Source: Clitoria ternatea (lineage: Eukaryota; Streptophyta; Magnoliopsida; Fabales; Fabaceae). Taken from it: a stretch of 64,000 nt of DNA. The stretch is taken from positions 31,622,501-31,686,500 of the forward strand of contig CM075675.1 of NCBI GenBank assembly GCA_037962975.1, in the 5' to 3' direction. Positions 46,861 through 57,361 of the stretch are shown here, piece by piece. Below the pieces are notes generated by a model that was not told the origin of the DNA, made no database searches, and was given only the letters and a program-made list of their open reading frames with translations. Within the stretch, counting starts at the first letter, position 1; each line of letters opens with the position of its first letter. The position numbers and the translations under genes are program-made.

Positions 46861-49759
46861 TGTAACACCCCTAAAATTTAAATAGATGATTACTAGAGTG
46901 AGATAATTAATAAAATAATTAAATATGAATTACTTGATGTCCTAAAATTTTGAAATAATTAAATTGAGATTTATTATGACTACTTATAATTTATTGAGGC
47001 TTAAAGAGCTTAATTTAATACCTGATTAAAATATGGGCGTCGGACTAAGTATCTCTAATTGAGGTATCGTTGGTCAGGACTATTAAGGATACTAATGTGA
47101 ATCTGAATATATGTTCGGAATAATTTTTGGATAAGTACTGAGCCCGTACAGTGATTGTGTTTATTGTAAAATGGATAAATTTTAATGAGGGACCCAATTA
47201 TAACTTAATAATCTCTTTTCCTTCTCCACATTCACGTTTGCTTTTTCTTCTCCAAAGGCAAACCTGTTCTCTTCCTTCTCTTATTCTACTTCTCCGTCTC
47301 TCTTCTTCCATTTCCAAAAATCTATCAAAGTAAGTGTATGTATTTTCTTCCCCTCTTCATTTCCATTCACCTCTTGCAAGCAAGGAGAAGCTTATGGTGC
47401 TTGGAGGCTTCCCATCTCCCTCTTACATTTTTGTTTTTCCTCTCTCACTCTTATGGTTCACTTCACACTTTAGTTTGAGCTAAGTTCGCTCACCGTTTTC
47501 TTGAGATTGAACCCTAGATTATGGGTTATTTTGATTGGAGAAAGTGATATGTGTATGGGTTATTGAATAAAAGCCATTATTATGCAAAACCCTAAGGTGA
47601 GGGTGTGATAAATGCATGATTTTATGAGGGTGTATTGGGGTACATGAAAATGACATTTATTGTGGTGGAAGAAGATAGGCATTAATGGTGATTGTTGGGT
47701 TTTAATGAAAACCTAACCCTAAGAATTAGGGAAATGTATAATGTGTTTGGGAGAGTTGATACTAAAGGTGAATATATGATATTTAGACTGTGAGTATTAT
47801 TATTAGTGTTGGGAGATGATATTAATGATGAGAGATAACCATTAAAAATGGTTAGATGGCCACTAATATGGAAGCCCATTAATGGGTGTAGTCATAAATA
47901 TGTAATAATGAATGTGGACACTATGGTGGTTGTAGTGAAATAAATAAAATAGAAAGTAGTTTAGTAATGATAATGGTTTAAGCACCAAGTAGTTGATTAA
48001 GAACATTTAAAATCATAGTGGTTTAGATGGAAATAATTATATGGTATATTATATGATGTAGGAAACAACCTCATTGACAAATCGAGACCTCCAGACGCAA
48101 TGAATACTACTTCTCTTGAGGTAGAAGGGGGTAACATTTTCTAAATACATGATCCTATCCATTATTGAAGTATATGTATGGATGTGTTTCCATAATTTGG
48201 CTTGGATGAATGTGTTGATGAAATATGTGATTTGAAATGCATTTAAATGATTTGTGTTATATGATGAATGATATTTGGGATGATGATTTTGATGGTGATG
48301 TTAATTCATGGAGTTGTGAATGGCTTGTGATTGATGGTATGACCATGATTGAATTGAATATAAATGTGTGAATATCCCATGATATGTGTGTTGATAAAAT
48401 TGATGGATATTGTTTATCACTAACTATTTGTGTGAATGAAATCATATGATAATTGGTGGTGATTGAGAATGATGATAATATTGAAATCTACCAAGTGATG
48501 GTGGTGAGTTGATGATTGTGGAGTGGTATTTTAGGATGCACAGTGTGAGAGTGCATTGATATACATTTGCGTCTATAGCATATCATCACGCTGTCTGTTT
48601 TGGGTTGTTAGGAGTTCCAATAGGCGGGCTTAGTGGAAGGGCGGCCCAGTGCATAAGCAAATCATTGTTGTTCCTTAGTGATTCGGTGGAATCATGAAGT
48701 TGTCCATAGGTTGATGGTGACGCATCCTATACGCGTGGGCCTAGTGGGTGAATGACTCTGTGATGAGCAAGTGACCTCAGTGTTCCTATAGAACATGACT
48801 CTCTCGATGTGTGTTCGGGAAGGGCCCGTAGCACTTTTGGCAAGTGAGGCAATGTTGTTGATCTGCAAGTCATAGGGTGACTGGTGCTATATATGGACGA
48901 TAGCGGTTTGGTACCACTAAAAGATAATGTTATGCATGCAAATTAAGAGATAAGTGTACACATTTACTATTGTAGTAGGGGCATAGTAGCACACATATGC
49001 TTGACCCACATATTATATGGTATTGTTCCTATAGTCAGATCCGTGATTTGATAATGATTCCTTTGTGCATATGCATTAGCTATAAGAGCATTTGCATATA
49101 GTCGGAGATATGCCGAGAATTGTAGCCTGTGGTGGCGATGAATGATTGATAAAGAGATGGAAAAAAATTGGTGGTACTAATCTTGAATGGATGGTTGTGA
49201 TTAGTGAGATTGCCAATAATTAGATATGTAATGTAAATGTATTGATTGGTATATATGCTTGATTGAGATGGTCGATGATGGAATTATATGTGGAGTGATA
49301 TTGTGTGTGGTGAATCATATGGTTCTATTGAGAAAATATATGTTATGAACATGTATATATATGTTATCATAATGTATGATATTGATTCATTTGATATATG
49401 TTAGTCACCTCCTAGTTGCTATTTTTAAAGGTTGATGTAGGTATGGTGGAAATCCTACTCTTTTGGAGGTTGAGCTTGAAGAAGGTAAATATTGGAAGGA
49501 AGCTTTTAAGCCTTGGCTGACGATTGTATTGGAAAAAGAGCATTATATATATATATATATTGGATATGACAATTTAGGATAGAAAGGAAAATGTATTTAG
49601 TAGGTCCTATAGGAAAATTAGGCCTCTTATGCCTTGAATGCTAAATTTGGGTCAAGACATTGACAATGGTTGATATTAATTAAGACGTATTGCTTGTATA
49701 CCATATTAGAGAATGAATGATGATATTATAAAGTTATATCCATTGATATTGCATATGTG

Positions 49760-49762
<3 letters not shown>

Positions 49763-49801
<39 letters not shown>
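49763..49801. repeat. (AT)n microsatellite
   Basis: About 19 AT units. Confidence 0.9.
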
Positions 49802-49805
<4 letters not shown>

Positions 49806-50172
49806 TATGGTATTGTGAGTTGTATGTAAGGCATGGAAGTGAGTGGGTCACATTTCTATTTAATGGACAATACTTCATATCGTGGTCATCTACAACTCTA
49901 ATGTATGTATGAAACTTGGGTGCATGGTCGGTTGTGGCCGATTAGTCGTGATTGCAAAATTGGCATGTCTAGTTAACTGGTAAAGATTTGAAATAGGAAC
50001 GAAATTATAACTTAACTTATGAAGTAAGTTATTAGATGAGACTTGTTGGAACAAGTCACATTTATGCATGTGAATTTATGTCTACATTGTTTGAGACAAA
50101 GCTATGCCATTTGCATTTTGATATGTCTTGTAAAATGACTAACATATGCTTAAGATTATGCATTTTGATATT

Positions 50173-50584
50173 CTCGCTCAAGTGAGAAGGGTCTTGATCG
50201 TATATGTGCTTTTTGGTCTATTTTTGCTCAAGCGAGTGGAAGCTCGCTCAAGCAAGTATGTGGAGTTTTGATTTTGTACCTTTTTTGCCTAAGCGAGAGA
50301 CGTCTCACTCAAGCAAGAGTGAAGTGGTTTGATTCTATTGAATTTTCACTCAAGCAAGTGGTGACTCGCTCAAGCAAAAATGTGAAGTTTTGATTCTGTT
50401 GAAATCTCGCTCAAGCAAATGAAGACTCACTCGAGCGAGGATGTTATATTTTGATTCTGGAGGATTTTTGCTTGAGTGAATATGGTGTCGCTTAAGCGAG
50501 TTATGGGGGTCTGACACATTGGCCCTACTCGCTCAAGCGAGGTTCGGGGGCTCCCTCAAGTGAGAGTTTCCTCGCTTAAGCGAG
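50173..50584. repeat. Array of 14 CTCGCTCAAGCGAG quasi-palindromes
   Basis: Motif starts are 50173, 50223, 50243, 50284, 50304, 50345, 50365, 50406, 50426, 50467, 50487, 50528, 50551 and 50571. Spacings are 50, then 20/41 alternating five times, then 23 and 20, a 61-bp period holding two motifs. Most departures from the consensus fall at its two CpG sites (CG to CA or TG). Confidence 0.9.
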
Positions 50585-51630
50585 ACTACCTAAAATGGAT
50601 TTTCTTTTTTCTTTTCCTCATTTTTGAGCCTTTTCTCATATCTTCATATGGGATAGGGCATATGCCTTGTATACATATTTTTTTTCGCTATTGGATATAT
50701 TTTTTCCACATACGTGTTGGGGCAATTATTTCTTGATCCATTTTTCTTATTACTTAAAATCTCAGTCTTCGGTTTTCTCGTGGTTTGATTCTTGATGTAA
50801 GGTTATTGTGTTGAAGTTTAAAACATGAAAAATTGATTCATATTTTATTGAATTAATTATTACAATTACATCAGAGTTTGAGTTTGGGGAGCCGGGGCCT
50901 GGCAACATATATATGCTCACCCTACACCAATTTTTATAGTGCAATGAATCTAGATCACGAAGAGTACTGGTAAAAGCTTGGGAAGCTTGGTGGATGAATC
51001 CTAGGATAGATTCATATATATATATATATATGGATATATATTGTATAGTTTTTAATGTCATAGCCTTGTCCGACTCGTTTTGGATATTGTAAATATAACT
51101 CTATAGTTGATTTAGGTATCTGATAACCTCACTAGAGGTTTAGAATTTGTTTTAATACTAATACGCATATATATGAGTGACGATGTTGATGAATTGATAC
51201 CCATGCCTAGGAATATAGAGTGATTAAGCAATGGGGGAATGATCATGCGATATGGAATTTAATAAATGGCATGCTAAGTTAAGGAGATTTATGCATAATT
51301 ATGAAACTTAATAGGTCAAAAATGAGATTTATGAGGTTCTAAAACCTCCAGATAGGCTTGATAGATCCTATACAGTATCTAAAATGTGTAAGATTTAGTT
51401 TGGTCCTATTTGGATGGGATTTAAGAAATTTGGTGATTGGTAATGACTTAAAATGGACTATATGCGTTTAGACACATATCTCTTTCATTTTGGGAATTTT
51501 GAGATATGGCTAGTGGTCACAGGTCATAATTAGTGAGAAATAACTTGTGCTGAAATTTGGTGGCATGCGGAGGCCAAATGAGTAAGATAGAGGGTGAGAA
51601 AGTTGGCCCGAAGGCCAAAATACTTCAAAT

Positions 51631-51817
51631 CTCGCCCAAGCGAACCCAATCTCACTTGAGCGAGACCTTCAGTGAAATGGAGGTTGGCCTCTGGGTGAAT
51701 TTCGCTAAAATGAGACTATTCTCGCTTGAGTGAAACTTAAAGGGGAAGATTCTGATGAATTTTTGTTCAAGTGATGCATTTTTCGCTCAAGCGAAAGGGG
51801 ATTTTCACTCAAGTGAG
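51631..51817. repeat. Second CTCGCTCAAGCGAG cluster (7 copies)
   Basis: Starts at 51631, 51651, 51701, 51721, 51762, 51782 and 51804, giving spacings of 20, 50, 20, 41, 20 and 22 bp. It lies downstream of the same conserved blocks as the first array. The cluster ends where the inverted solo LTR begins. Confidence 0.85.
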
Positions 51818-51823
51818 CAAATT

Positions 51824-53806
51824 TGATAATTCGGAGAACAAACTTAGAAGGGGGTTGAATAAGTCTGTTTACTCTTTGTCACTAAATTCTTCATTAAAGT
51901 GAATGAGCCTTTTCATAATTCATTTGACAGCAGACTTTTGTATGCGAAGAAATAACTATAAATGCACTAGACTCTTGTAAGGATTAGGATAGAGAGAGAA
52001 CATACAAGACATTTATACTAGTTCACTTCCAATGTAGAAGCTACATCTAGTACCTTCAAACTTGAAAGGTTTTTCACTTTGTAAAATTGTCCTTTTACAT
52101 ATGTTACTTCTAAGTATCATTGACTTCAGCCACTCCTGGCATAAACACACCATATGCTTCTAGGTATTCTTAGCACCAATCACTCTTGGCTCAGATTGGG
52201 TAGTATTCTTTTACAGCACCCACTACAAACCCAAGTATTCTTTCACAAGCCACTCCTGACTTAAAACCAAGTATTCTTTCACAAGCCACTCCTAACTTAA
52301 ACCCAAGCATTCCTAAAGCCTCTTCAGGCCAATACTATTTCCCAACAAATACAACAAATCTCGCAGACCTAAGCTAAACAGATTTGATAAAGATGATAAC
52401 TTTGTGAGAATAAGCTAGCCTTTGACTTAGCTGAGCTAAGAGGTTAGTTTGTACTATAGACTTTATACAATATGAGAAAAAGGCTTAGTTTAGAAAATGA
52501 CTTAGTGTCAGTGTACAGGAAAATATGATTGAAAGAGGGTACATACTAAGTCTGAAAGATGACCAGAGACTGTAAGGAATGTATTAGGATTTAAAGGTGT
52601 GTATCTAATTTAAGGTGCTATGGCTTCTGTATGATGAGTTGAGTATGCACATAGCGAGCTTTCTTTTTCTTTTTGGGCAATTTTAGGATCTCTCTTCTTT
52701 TCTATGATCTTTTTCCATTTTTGATTTCTTGGGCTTTAGGTATATGGACGTTTAGAGCATGCCCACATCTTTCTTTCTCTCATTCATACTTTTGAGTGTG
52801 TGCCCACTCCACTCTCACTCTTTCTTTTTGTCTATGTGTCCATCCCCCTGTGTATGAAAGAGAAAAATTTGTTATATATATATATATATGATTTCTTTGA
52901 ACTAACTCTCTAAAGGAGGAGATAGCTGTTAGATGACCGTTAAGAGAGAATACACCCATTGAGAGGTGTTTTACACAAAAGACAAAGGTTCTTGGTCCGA
53001 GAGAAAGAGTTGTTCTGCAGAGATAGCATAGGGCAGAGAGCTTTAAGATTTGTGCATAAGTAGGTGAGGAGTATAGGCAGAGTAGGATTAGCATAAGTTT
53101 CATTAAAATGGAAAGTTTGTATTTAGAGACTTTCTGCATAGAGAAGGTAAAGGTGAAACTGGATGCTTTAAGATGGATCTTGATCTACCTTGTTTGGATG
53201 CTCTTCTTCACGTGAATATCTCTTTCATACTTTGATGGAGATGCCTCAGAGAATCAACATTCTTAGGACCAGACTTATACAAGGAAGGCTTCTGAAAAGA
53301 TTCTGGGTCTGGTGATCCATAAAGTGTTAATGATGAGACTTAAGAACAAAGTATAAGTGTGTTTAGGTTCTTGCTTGATATACTTCATAAATTCTGGAGT
53401 AATCATAGCTTGGTGATGCATTAAGGTAAAGTTTGGTTGCTAGAGAGCTTTGCTTGAGGAGAGGAACTCTTGCATTGATTGTTACGTGAAGCATGGCTCA
53501 ACAGGTCTGGGTCTGGTAAAAACCAAATGTGATGTTCTTCTTTTCAGATCATGTTGCCAGACTTCGTTTCTGCAAGCCAGCTGATGCTATTTTCACCTTG
53601 ATTTGAGGAGCCTTGTCATGGAGTGAACATTGACCTTGATCTTTAGATGTTGTGTTGAGAGATACGTAAGTTTTTTACATTGTTGTTGTTTATAATCATG
53701 AGTCTTTTATCACAGACTTTTGATTCCTGTAACACTTAGACAAACTTTCAGATCTTAATAAAATATGACTTGATTTAATTAAAATTTGTAATGTTAGTTA
53801 TCAACA
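51824..53806 (-). mobile_element. Sirevirus-type solo LTR, inverted
   Basis: Read on the minus strand it starts TGTTGATAACTAAC at 53806 and ends CCGAATTATCA at 51824. It carries, in reverse order, the same landmarks as the Sirevirus 1 LTR: the ACTTAGAAGGGGGTTGAATAAG end block, the GTAGCTTCTACATTGGAAGTG block, the R/U5 hairpin and at least four AATACTTGGTTTTAAG...GAGTGGCT units (52120-52320). No internal domains follow. A 5-bp duplication is not clear; CAAAT occurs one base outside each end. It interrupts the CTCGCT cluster of segment B. Frames inside it, including one at 52780-53139, are not genes. Confidence 0.75.
52052..52070 (-). other. Predicted R/U5 hairpin, solo LTR
   Basis: The minus strand reads ACCTTTCAA-GT-TTGAAGGT, an inverted repeat with one bulged base, at the place of the hairpins at 36896, 46371 and 56936. 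Confidence 0.5.
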
Positions 53807-54199
53807 AATCTAAGGTTTCTCCAAAGTCTTCTATGAGCAAACTTGGTTATAACATATCCGTTTTTTATAAGGGTTATACTTAAAATTTCCCTTTTCTGAT
53901 GTCATACTTTAAAATGTTTTTAAATAAATGTTATAGTATCTTTTAGTTAGTTAACATTTATTTGCATTGTAATTTATTATTTGTAATTTATATGTTATAT
54001 TGTGTGTTTTCATATAATTAATGTTTGGTTATATTTTTTAACTACTATTCAATTATTTTTTTTTGCTAAAATGTAGTTATTGAAAAGTAGCTATTGAAAA
54101 GTAACTGTCAAAAACTAGCTGATGAAAAGTAGTTGTTATAGAAGCATGTCTATATATTATTGTAGATTTGAAACAACATACCTCACACAACTTATCTTG
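53807..54199. other. AT-rich leader of the Harbinger relic
   Basis: AT-rich with tandem GTAGYTATTGAAAAGTA-type units at 54073-54140. Probably the non-coding 5' part of the PIF/Harbinger element, by position only. Confidence 0.35.
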
Positions 54200-54957
54200 T
54201 CTACAATATTCTCATCTTTGAAGTGGATCTCAATGATATAAATTTTTTAGATGATCTTGAGTGGGAAATGTTAAGAGATTTACTAATTGACAACACTAAA
54301 GAAGACTTGTTGATGTATTTACTTCAATAAAGACAACAAGAAAGTGTTAGCTTTAGCAAACACAAGCATAAAAGAACATAGAGTGACATCGAGAAGAAGG
54401 AAATAGTCATCTAATCCATGATTACTTCTCCAAAAATCCAATATACACAGATGCCCAAATTCAAAAAAGGTTTTGAATATGTAGGAATGTATTCCTTCAT
54501 ATTGTGAAGCTCTCGGTAGTCATGACATATACTTCTAATCATGACTTGATGCAACTAGCAGAACATGTCTATCACCATTACAAGAATGTGTTGTTGCCAC
54601 TTGGATATTGGCTTATGGATCAACTACTAATATTGTGAATGAATATGTGCAGAATGCAAAATGCACTACATTGGAATGCCTACAAAAATTTATACAAGGA
54701 ATCAACCAAGTGTTTGGGCATGAGTACTTAAGGAGGCCAAACAAAGCCGACAATGAGCATTTACTACAACCACGTGGTTTTCCAAGTATGTTAGGAAGTA
54801 TCAATTCTAGTGTCTTGGAAAGGTCAATATTGTCGAGGTAATCATGGTAAACCAACAATTATGCTTGAGGTAGTCGCTTCACAAGACTTGTGGATTTGGC
54901 ATGCTTTTTTTGGGGGTTGCAGGTCAAAATAACGACATCAATATGTTAAATCAATCC
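54200..54957 (+). pseudogene. PIF/Harbinger transposase relic
   Basis: Remnant of the plant transposon protein (DDE_Tnp_4, HARBI1-like) that excises PIF/Harbinger elements. The clearest part is 54608-54841: AYGSTTNIVNEYVQNAKCTT, LECLQKFIQGINQVFG, EYLRRPN and LLQPRGFPSMLGSINSSV, where family members have GSIDCMHW, so the first catalytic Asp is replaced by Asn here. Beyond a break at 54840, GKPTIMLEVVASQDLWIWHAFF is visible. Upstream, 54420-54470 reads as the Harbinger SPKIQYTQMPKFKKGF-type region. The rest, with two catalytic acids, is cut off at 54958 by an LTR fragment. Confidence 0.8.
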
Positions 54958-55550
54958 TGTTAGAACCAAGAAAATATTTGAAGCACTCTTAGATTTGTTG
55001 ATAAGCAATATCAAGCATCTTAATTAATCAAGTTATAAGTTATTAAATGTTTGATAAAGATCACTCGAGTGTTTCAGGATAAAAAGCACGGGTTATAAAT
55101 CAAAAGGGGAGCTCACATTCAATAAATCTGGTAAAACAAAACTATGAAGATGTTTGTTATCACTTGATGTAGGTATTTAAGTGGTTTAGGCCTAAGCTAC
55201 AAAAGAAAAAGGGAGCCTATGCATAAAAAGCTTACGCATCAAAAGTCTGGAAGACTTAATCGTAACCTGAACTCTTCAATCCAAGACAAAAGAAGAATCT
55301 AAAAGGTCTGACATTACGCTTCAAAAGAAATTCTCTCATCCAAGTAACTTACCAGACCCAGACTCAAACAATATCATCTTAAGCTTCAGAAAATACAAAA
55401 GCATCGGCCTCTGTCCTCTCATCTTGAATCATCTCAGAAATGGTCTAGTACATAAAGCATCAACGGCCACAATCATCTCCGTCAAAAGCTTATTGAAAAG
55501 ATTCGTAAAAAGGAAGATTGACTAAATAATTTAGTCTGTGTGAACACCAT
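54958..55550 (+). mobile_element. Sirevirus LTR fragment (U3 part)
   Basis: It begins TGTTAGAACCAAGAAAAT, comparable to TGTTGAAACCAAGTCTGG, and includes GTGTTTCAGGATAAAAAGCA and GGTTATAAATCAAAAGGGGAG, which parallel the 5' LTR of Sirevirus 1 at about 35760-35815. It directly joins the Harbinger relic, so it appears to be an insertion. The 3' part of the LTR is missing. Confidence 0.55.
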
Positions 55551-55850
55551 TTTCTTATCTTATCAGAATTTTATTAAAAAACAAAACGAAAAAGAAGATT
55601 TTTTTAAAAACAATAAAAAATAAAAAAAAGCATCACCCATTTCCCTCTGTTACCACGGTAATGCATAAGCTCCAAGGACCCAATTCTTTATTCAAACTCT
55701 CTAATATCCCTTATCCCACATGGTCAAAAGCAAAATTACAACTACCTATTATTTTAATGAAACCAACGCCATACTCCATTGCCAATAATTCCCACGGCCA
55801 AAACTAGCATTCTATGCCCATTATTTTATTCAAACCTTCCACCATTATCT
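55551..55850. other. Unassigned A-rich segment
   Basis: An A-rich tract (55570-55640) followed by about 200 bp without recognisable similarity, between the LTR fragment and the 5' LTR of Sirevirus 2. Confidence 0.4.
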
Positions 55851-55960
55851 GTGTTTTGAATGTGATCACAGGTTTAATGATTTTGATAATGACAAAGCAC
55901 TCTTGAAGAATTCCTTGCAAAAACAAAGATATGGAATCAGACCCAGAAAAACTATGCAGA

Positions 55961-56428
55961 TAATCGATTAGGGATCCTCAGCTAATCGATTAGGCAGCTT
56001 CTGTTTTGGAACATCTGCATCAGGACAATAAGCTAATCGATTACCACATTTCAGACAATCGATTACAGAGCTACTGGAACTACAATAATCGATTACATAC
56101 ATAGTTTAATCGATTACCAAAACCAAAAATGGCATTAAAGGTATCAGATATAAAAGCTAATCGATTAAGAGAATTCATCCAATCGATTAGAAGGCTACTG
56201 GAATTAATCTAATCGATTACTAAGACTATATAATCGATTACGAAGCTGCGAAGCTACATTAAATGCATCAGGTATCATTGCTAATCGATTACAAGGAAAA
56301 GTTCAATCGATTACCAAGCTTCTGACTTAAATCTAATCGATTAGGCAATGGGAACTAATCGATTACATAGCGAACAGAGATGAAAAATTCAAAGTGTAAC
56401 CGATTACAGCTTAGGACATAATCGATTA
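55961..56428. repeat. Array of 16 TAATCGATTA palindromes, helically phased
   Basis: Motif starts: 55961, 55983, 56034, 56056, 56086, 56107, 56158, 56180, 56210, 56231, 56282, 56304, 56334, 56356, 56397 and 56419. They form eight doublets with 21-22 bp inside each doublet. Doublet starts are 73, 52, 72, 52, 72, 52 and 63 bp apart, so a 124-bp unit of four motifs repeats. All 16 keep the central CG. Flanking bases favour T or C before and C or G after. Confidence 0.95.
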
Positions 56429-56548
56429 CGATAGTGGGAAAACGCATATTAGTGGGAAACCAGCACATTTCTCCACCATTCCTTCAGACACCCACTACAT
56501 GCAACGGCTAGGAAGACCAAGGCACTCACCAAAGCTCTGAAATGACTC

Positions 56549-56556
56549 TATAAATG
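56549..56556 (+). promoter_or_regulatory. LTR promoter TATA box, Sirevirus 2
   Basis: TATAAATG in the context GACTCTATAAATGCAAGAGG, about 120 bp after the last TAATCGATTA motif. It probably drives the gag-pol RNA. Confidence 0.65.
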
Positions 56557-56935
56557 CAAGAGGAACTCAAGCACAAGAGACACAACAAGAAGCTATCAAT
56601 CTTTACTTACTCTTGTGCTTAGTAAGCCCTTATTCTTGTATATTCTGAGATTTCATTTGCATATTCTCTCTTCTTGAGAGTTATAGATTTGAGAGAACCT
56701 TCACTTGTACATCTACTCTTTTGAGAGAGTTACTTGCTTGTAAACACCACATCAAACACCAAAGTTCACTCTAGGTTGAGTGGTTACAAAGGTTGGGGTT
56801 CAACCTTTGGGATATTGTGAGATTGAGAGATTGGGTGGGGTGCCCTTATACTTGTGAGGATTGGGTTCTTGAGTGTGGGACACTAGGAAGCCGCAATAGC
56901 TCAAAGTTGTATCTCTAGTCTACAATAGTGGAAAT

Positions 56936-56958
56936 CCTCTAAGTGGGTTGCTTAGAGG
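56936..56958 (+). other. Predicted R/U5 hairpin, Sirevirus 2
   Basis: CCTCTAAG-TGGGTTG-CTTAGAGG, a perfect 8-bp stem with a 7-nt loop, directly after ACAATAGTGGAAAT. The stem sequence differs from the Sirevirus 1 hairpin but pairing is kept. Confidence 0.7.
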
Positions 56959-57307
56959 CGAGACGTACACCGGATTGGTGGAACTCGTTAAATCGGTTTG
57001 CAAGCTCTTCTTCCCTACTCTTTTACTTTCATATACTGCGCTTAATTGGCTTGTGTTGATTGATTGTGGCTTGCATACTTAAACTTGTTTAATTTGGTAA
57101 ATCTTGAATACTGCACACCAAGTGTTTGTCTAATTATCTCAGCTATATTTACCTTTGTTTTGCCTTTCATATTTCATTAAACTTGATTTCACTTGCATAA
57201 TCTTGTAAATTTGAATATAAGAATCAAGTTCAAAAGCATTCCAACTAAAAGTTTTAAAAACTCAATTCACCCCCCCTCTTGAGTATTGAGGCCACTTGAA
57301 TAACAAG

Positions 57308-57319
57308 TGGTATCAGAGC
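57308..57319 (+). other. Primer binding site of Sirevirus 2
   Basis: TGGTATCAGAGC, the initiator methionine tRNA primer site, just inside the 5' LTR. Confidence 0.9.
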
Positions 57320-57361
57320 TTGACTCTTGGTAGAACAAGCTTAACAGCTTCAAGAGAACAA

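Larger units (their letters stand above)
46861..51823 (+). mobile_element. LTR-like segments B (TGTAACACCC family)
   Basis: It begins TGTAACACCCCTAAAATTT. Its 3' conserved ladder occurs twice: once before the motif array at 50173-50584 and again at about 50890-51600 before the array at 51631-51817. This suggests two LTR copies, the second truncated or nested. Shared blocks with segment A are listed there. No gag or pol frame is found. An (AT)n run lies at about 49763-49800. The class is probably a large gypsy LTR, but that rests on style and on copy comparison only. Confidence 0.5.
55851..57305 (+). repeat. 5' LTR of Sirevirus 2
   Basis: It starts TGTGTTTTGAATGTGATC and ends CACTTGAATAACA, two bases before the primer binding site, 1455 bp. 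The start is chosen by TG and family style, since no second LTR is available for comparison. It contains the phased TAATCGATTA array (55961-56428), a TATA box (56549) and the R/U5 hairpin (56936-56958). Confidence 0.7.

Noticed and set aside
52780..53139. 119-codon minus frame with a hydrophobic start resembling a secreted peptide
   Set aside because: It lies wholly inside the inverted solo LTR.
55961..56428. CRISPR-like array of short regularly spaced repeats
   Set aside because: The repeat is only 10 bp, spacers vary from about 11 to 41 bp, it lies in a plant retroelement LTR, and no cas-like gene exists.
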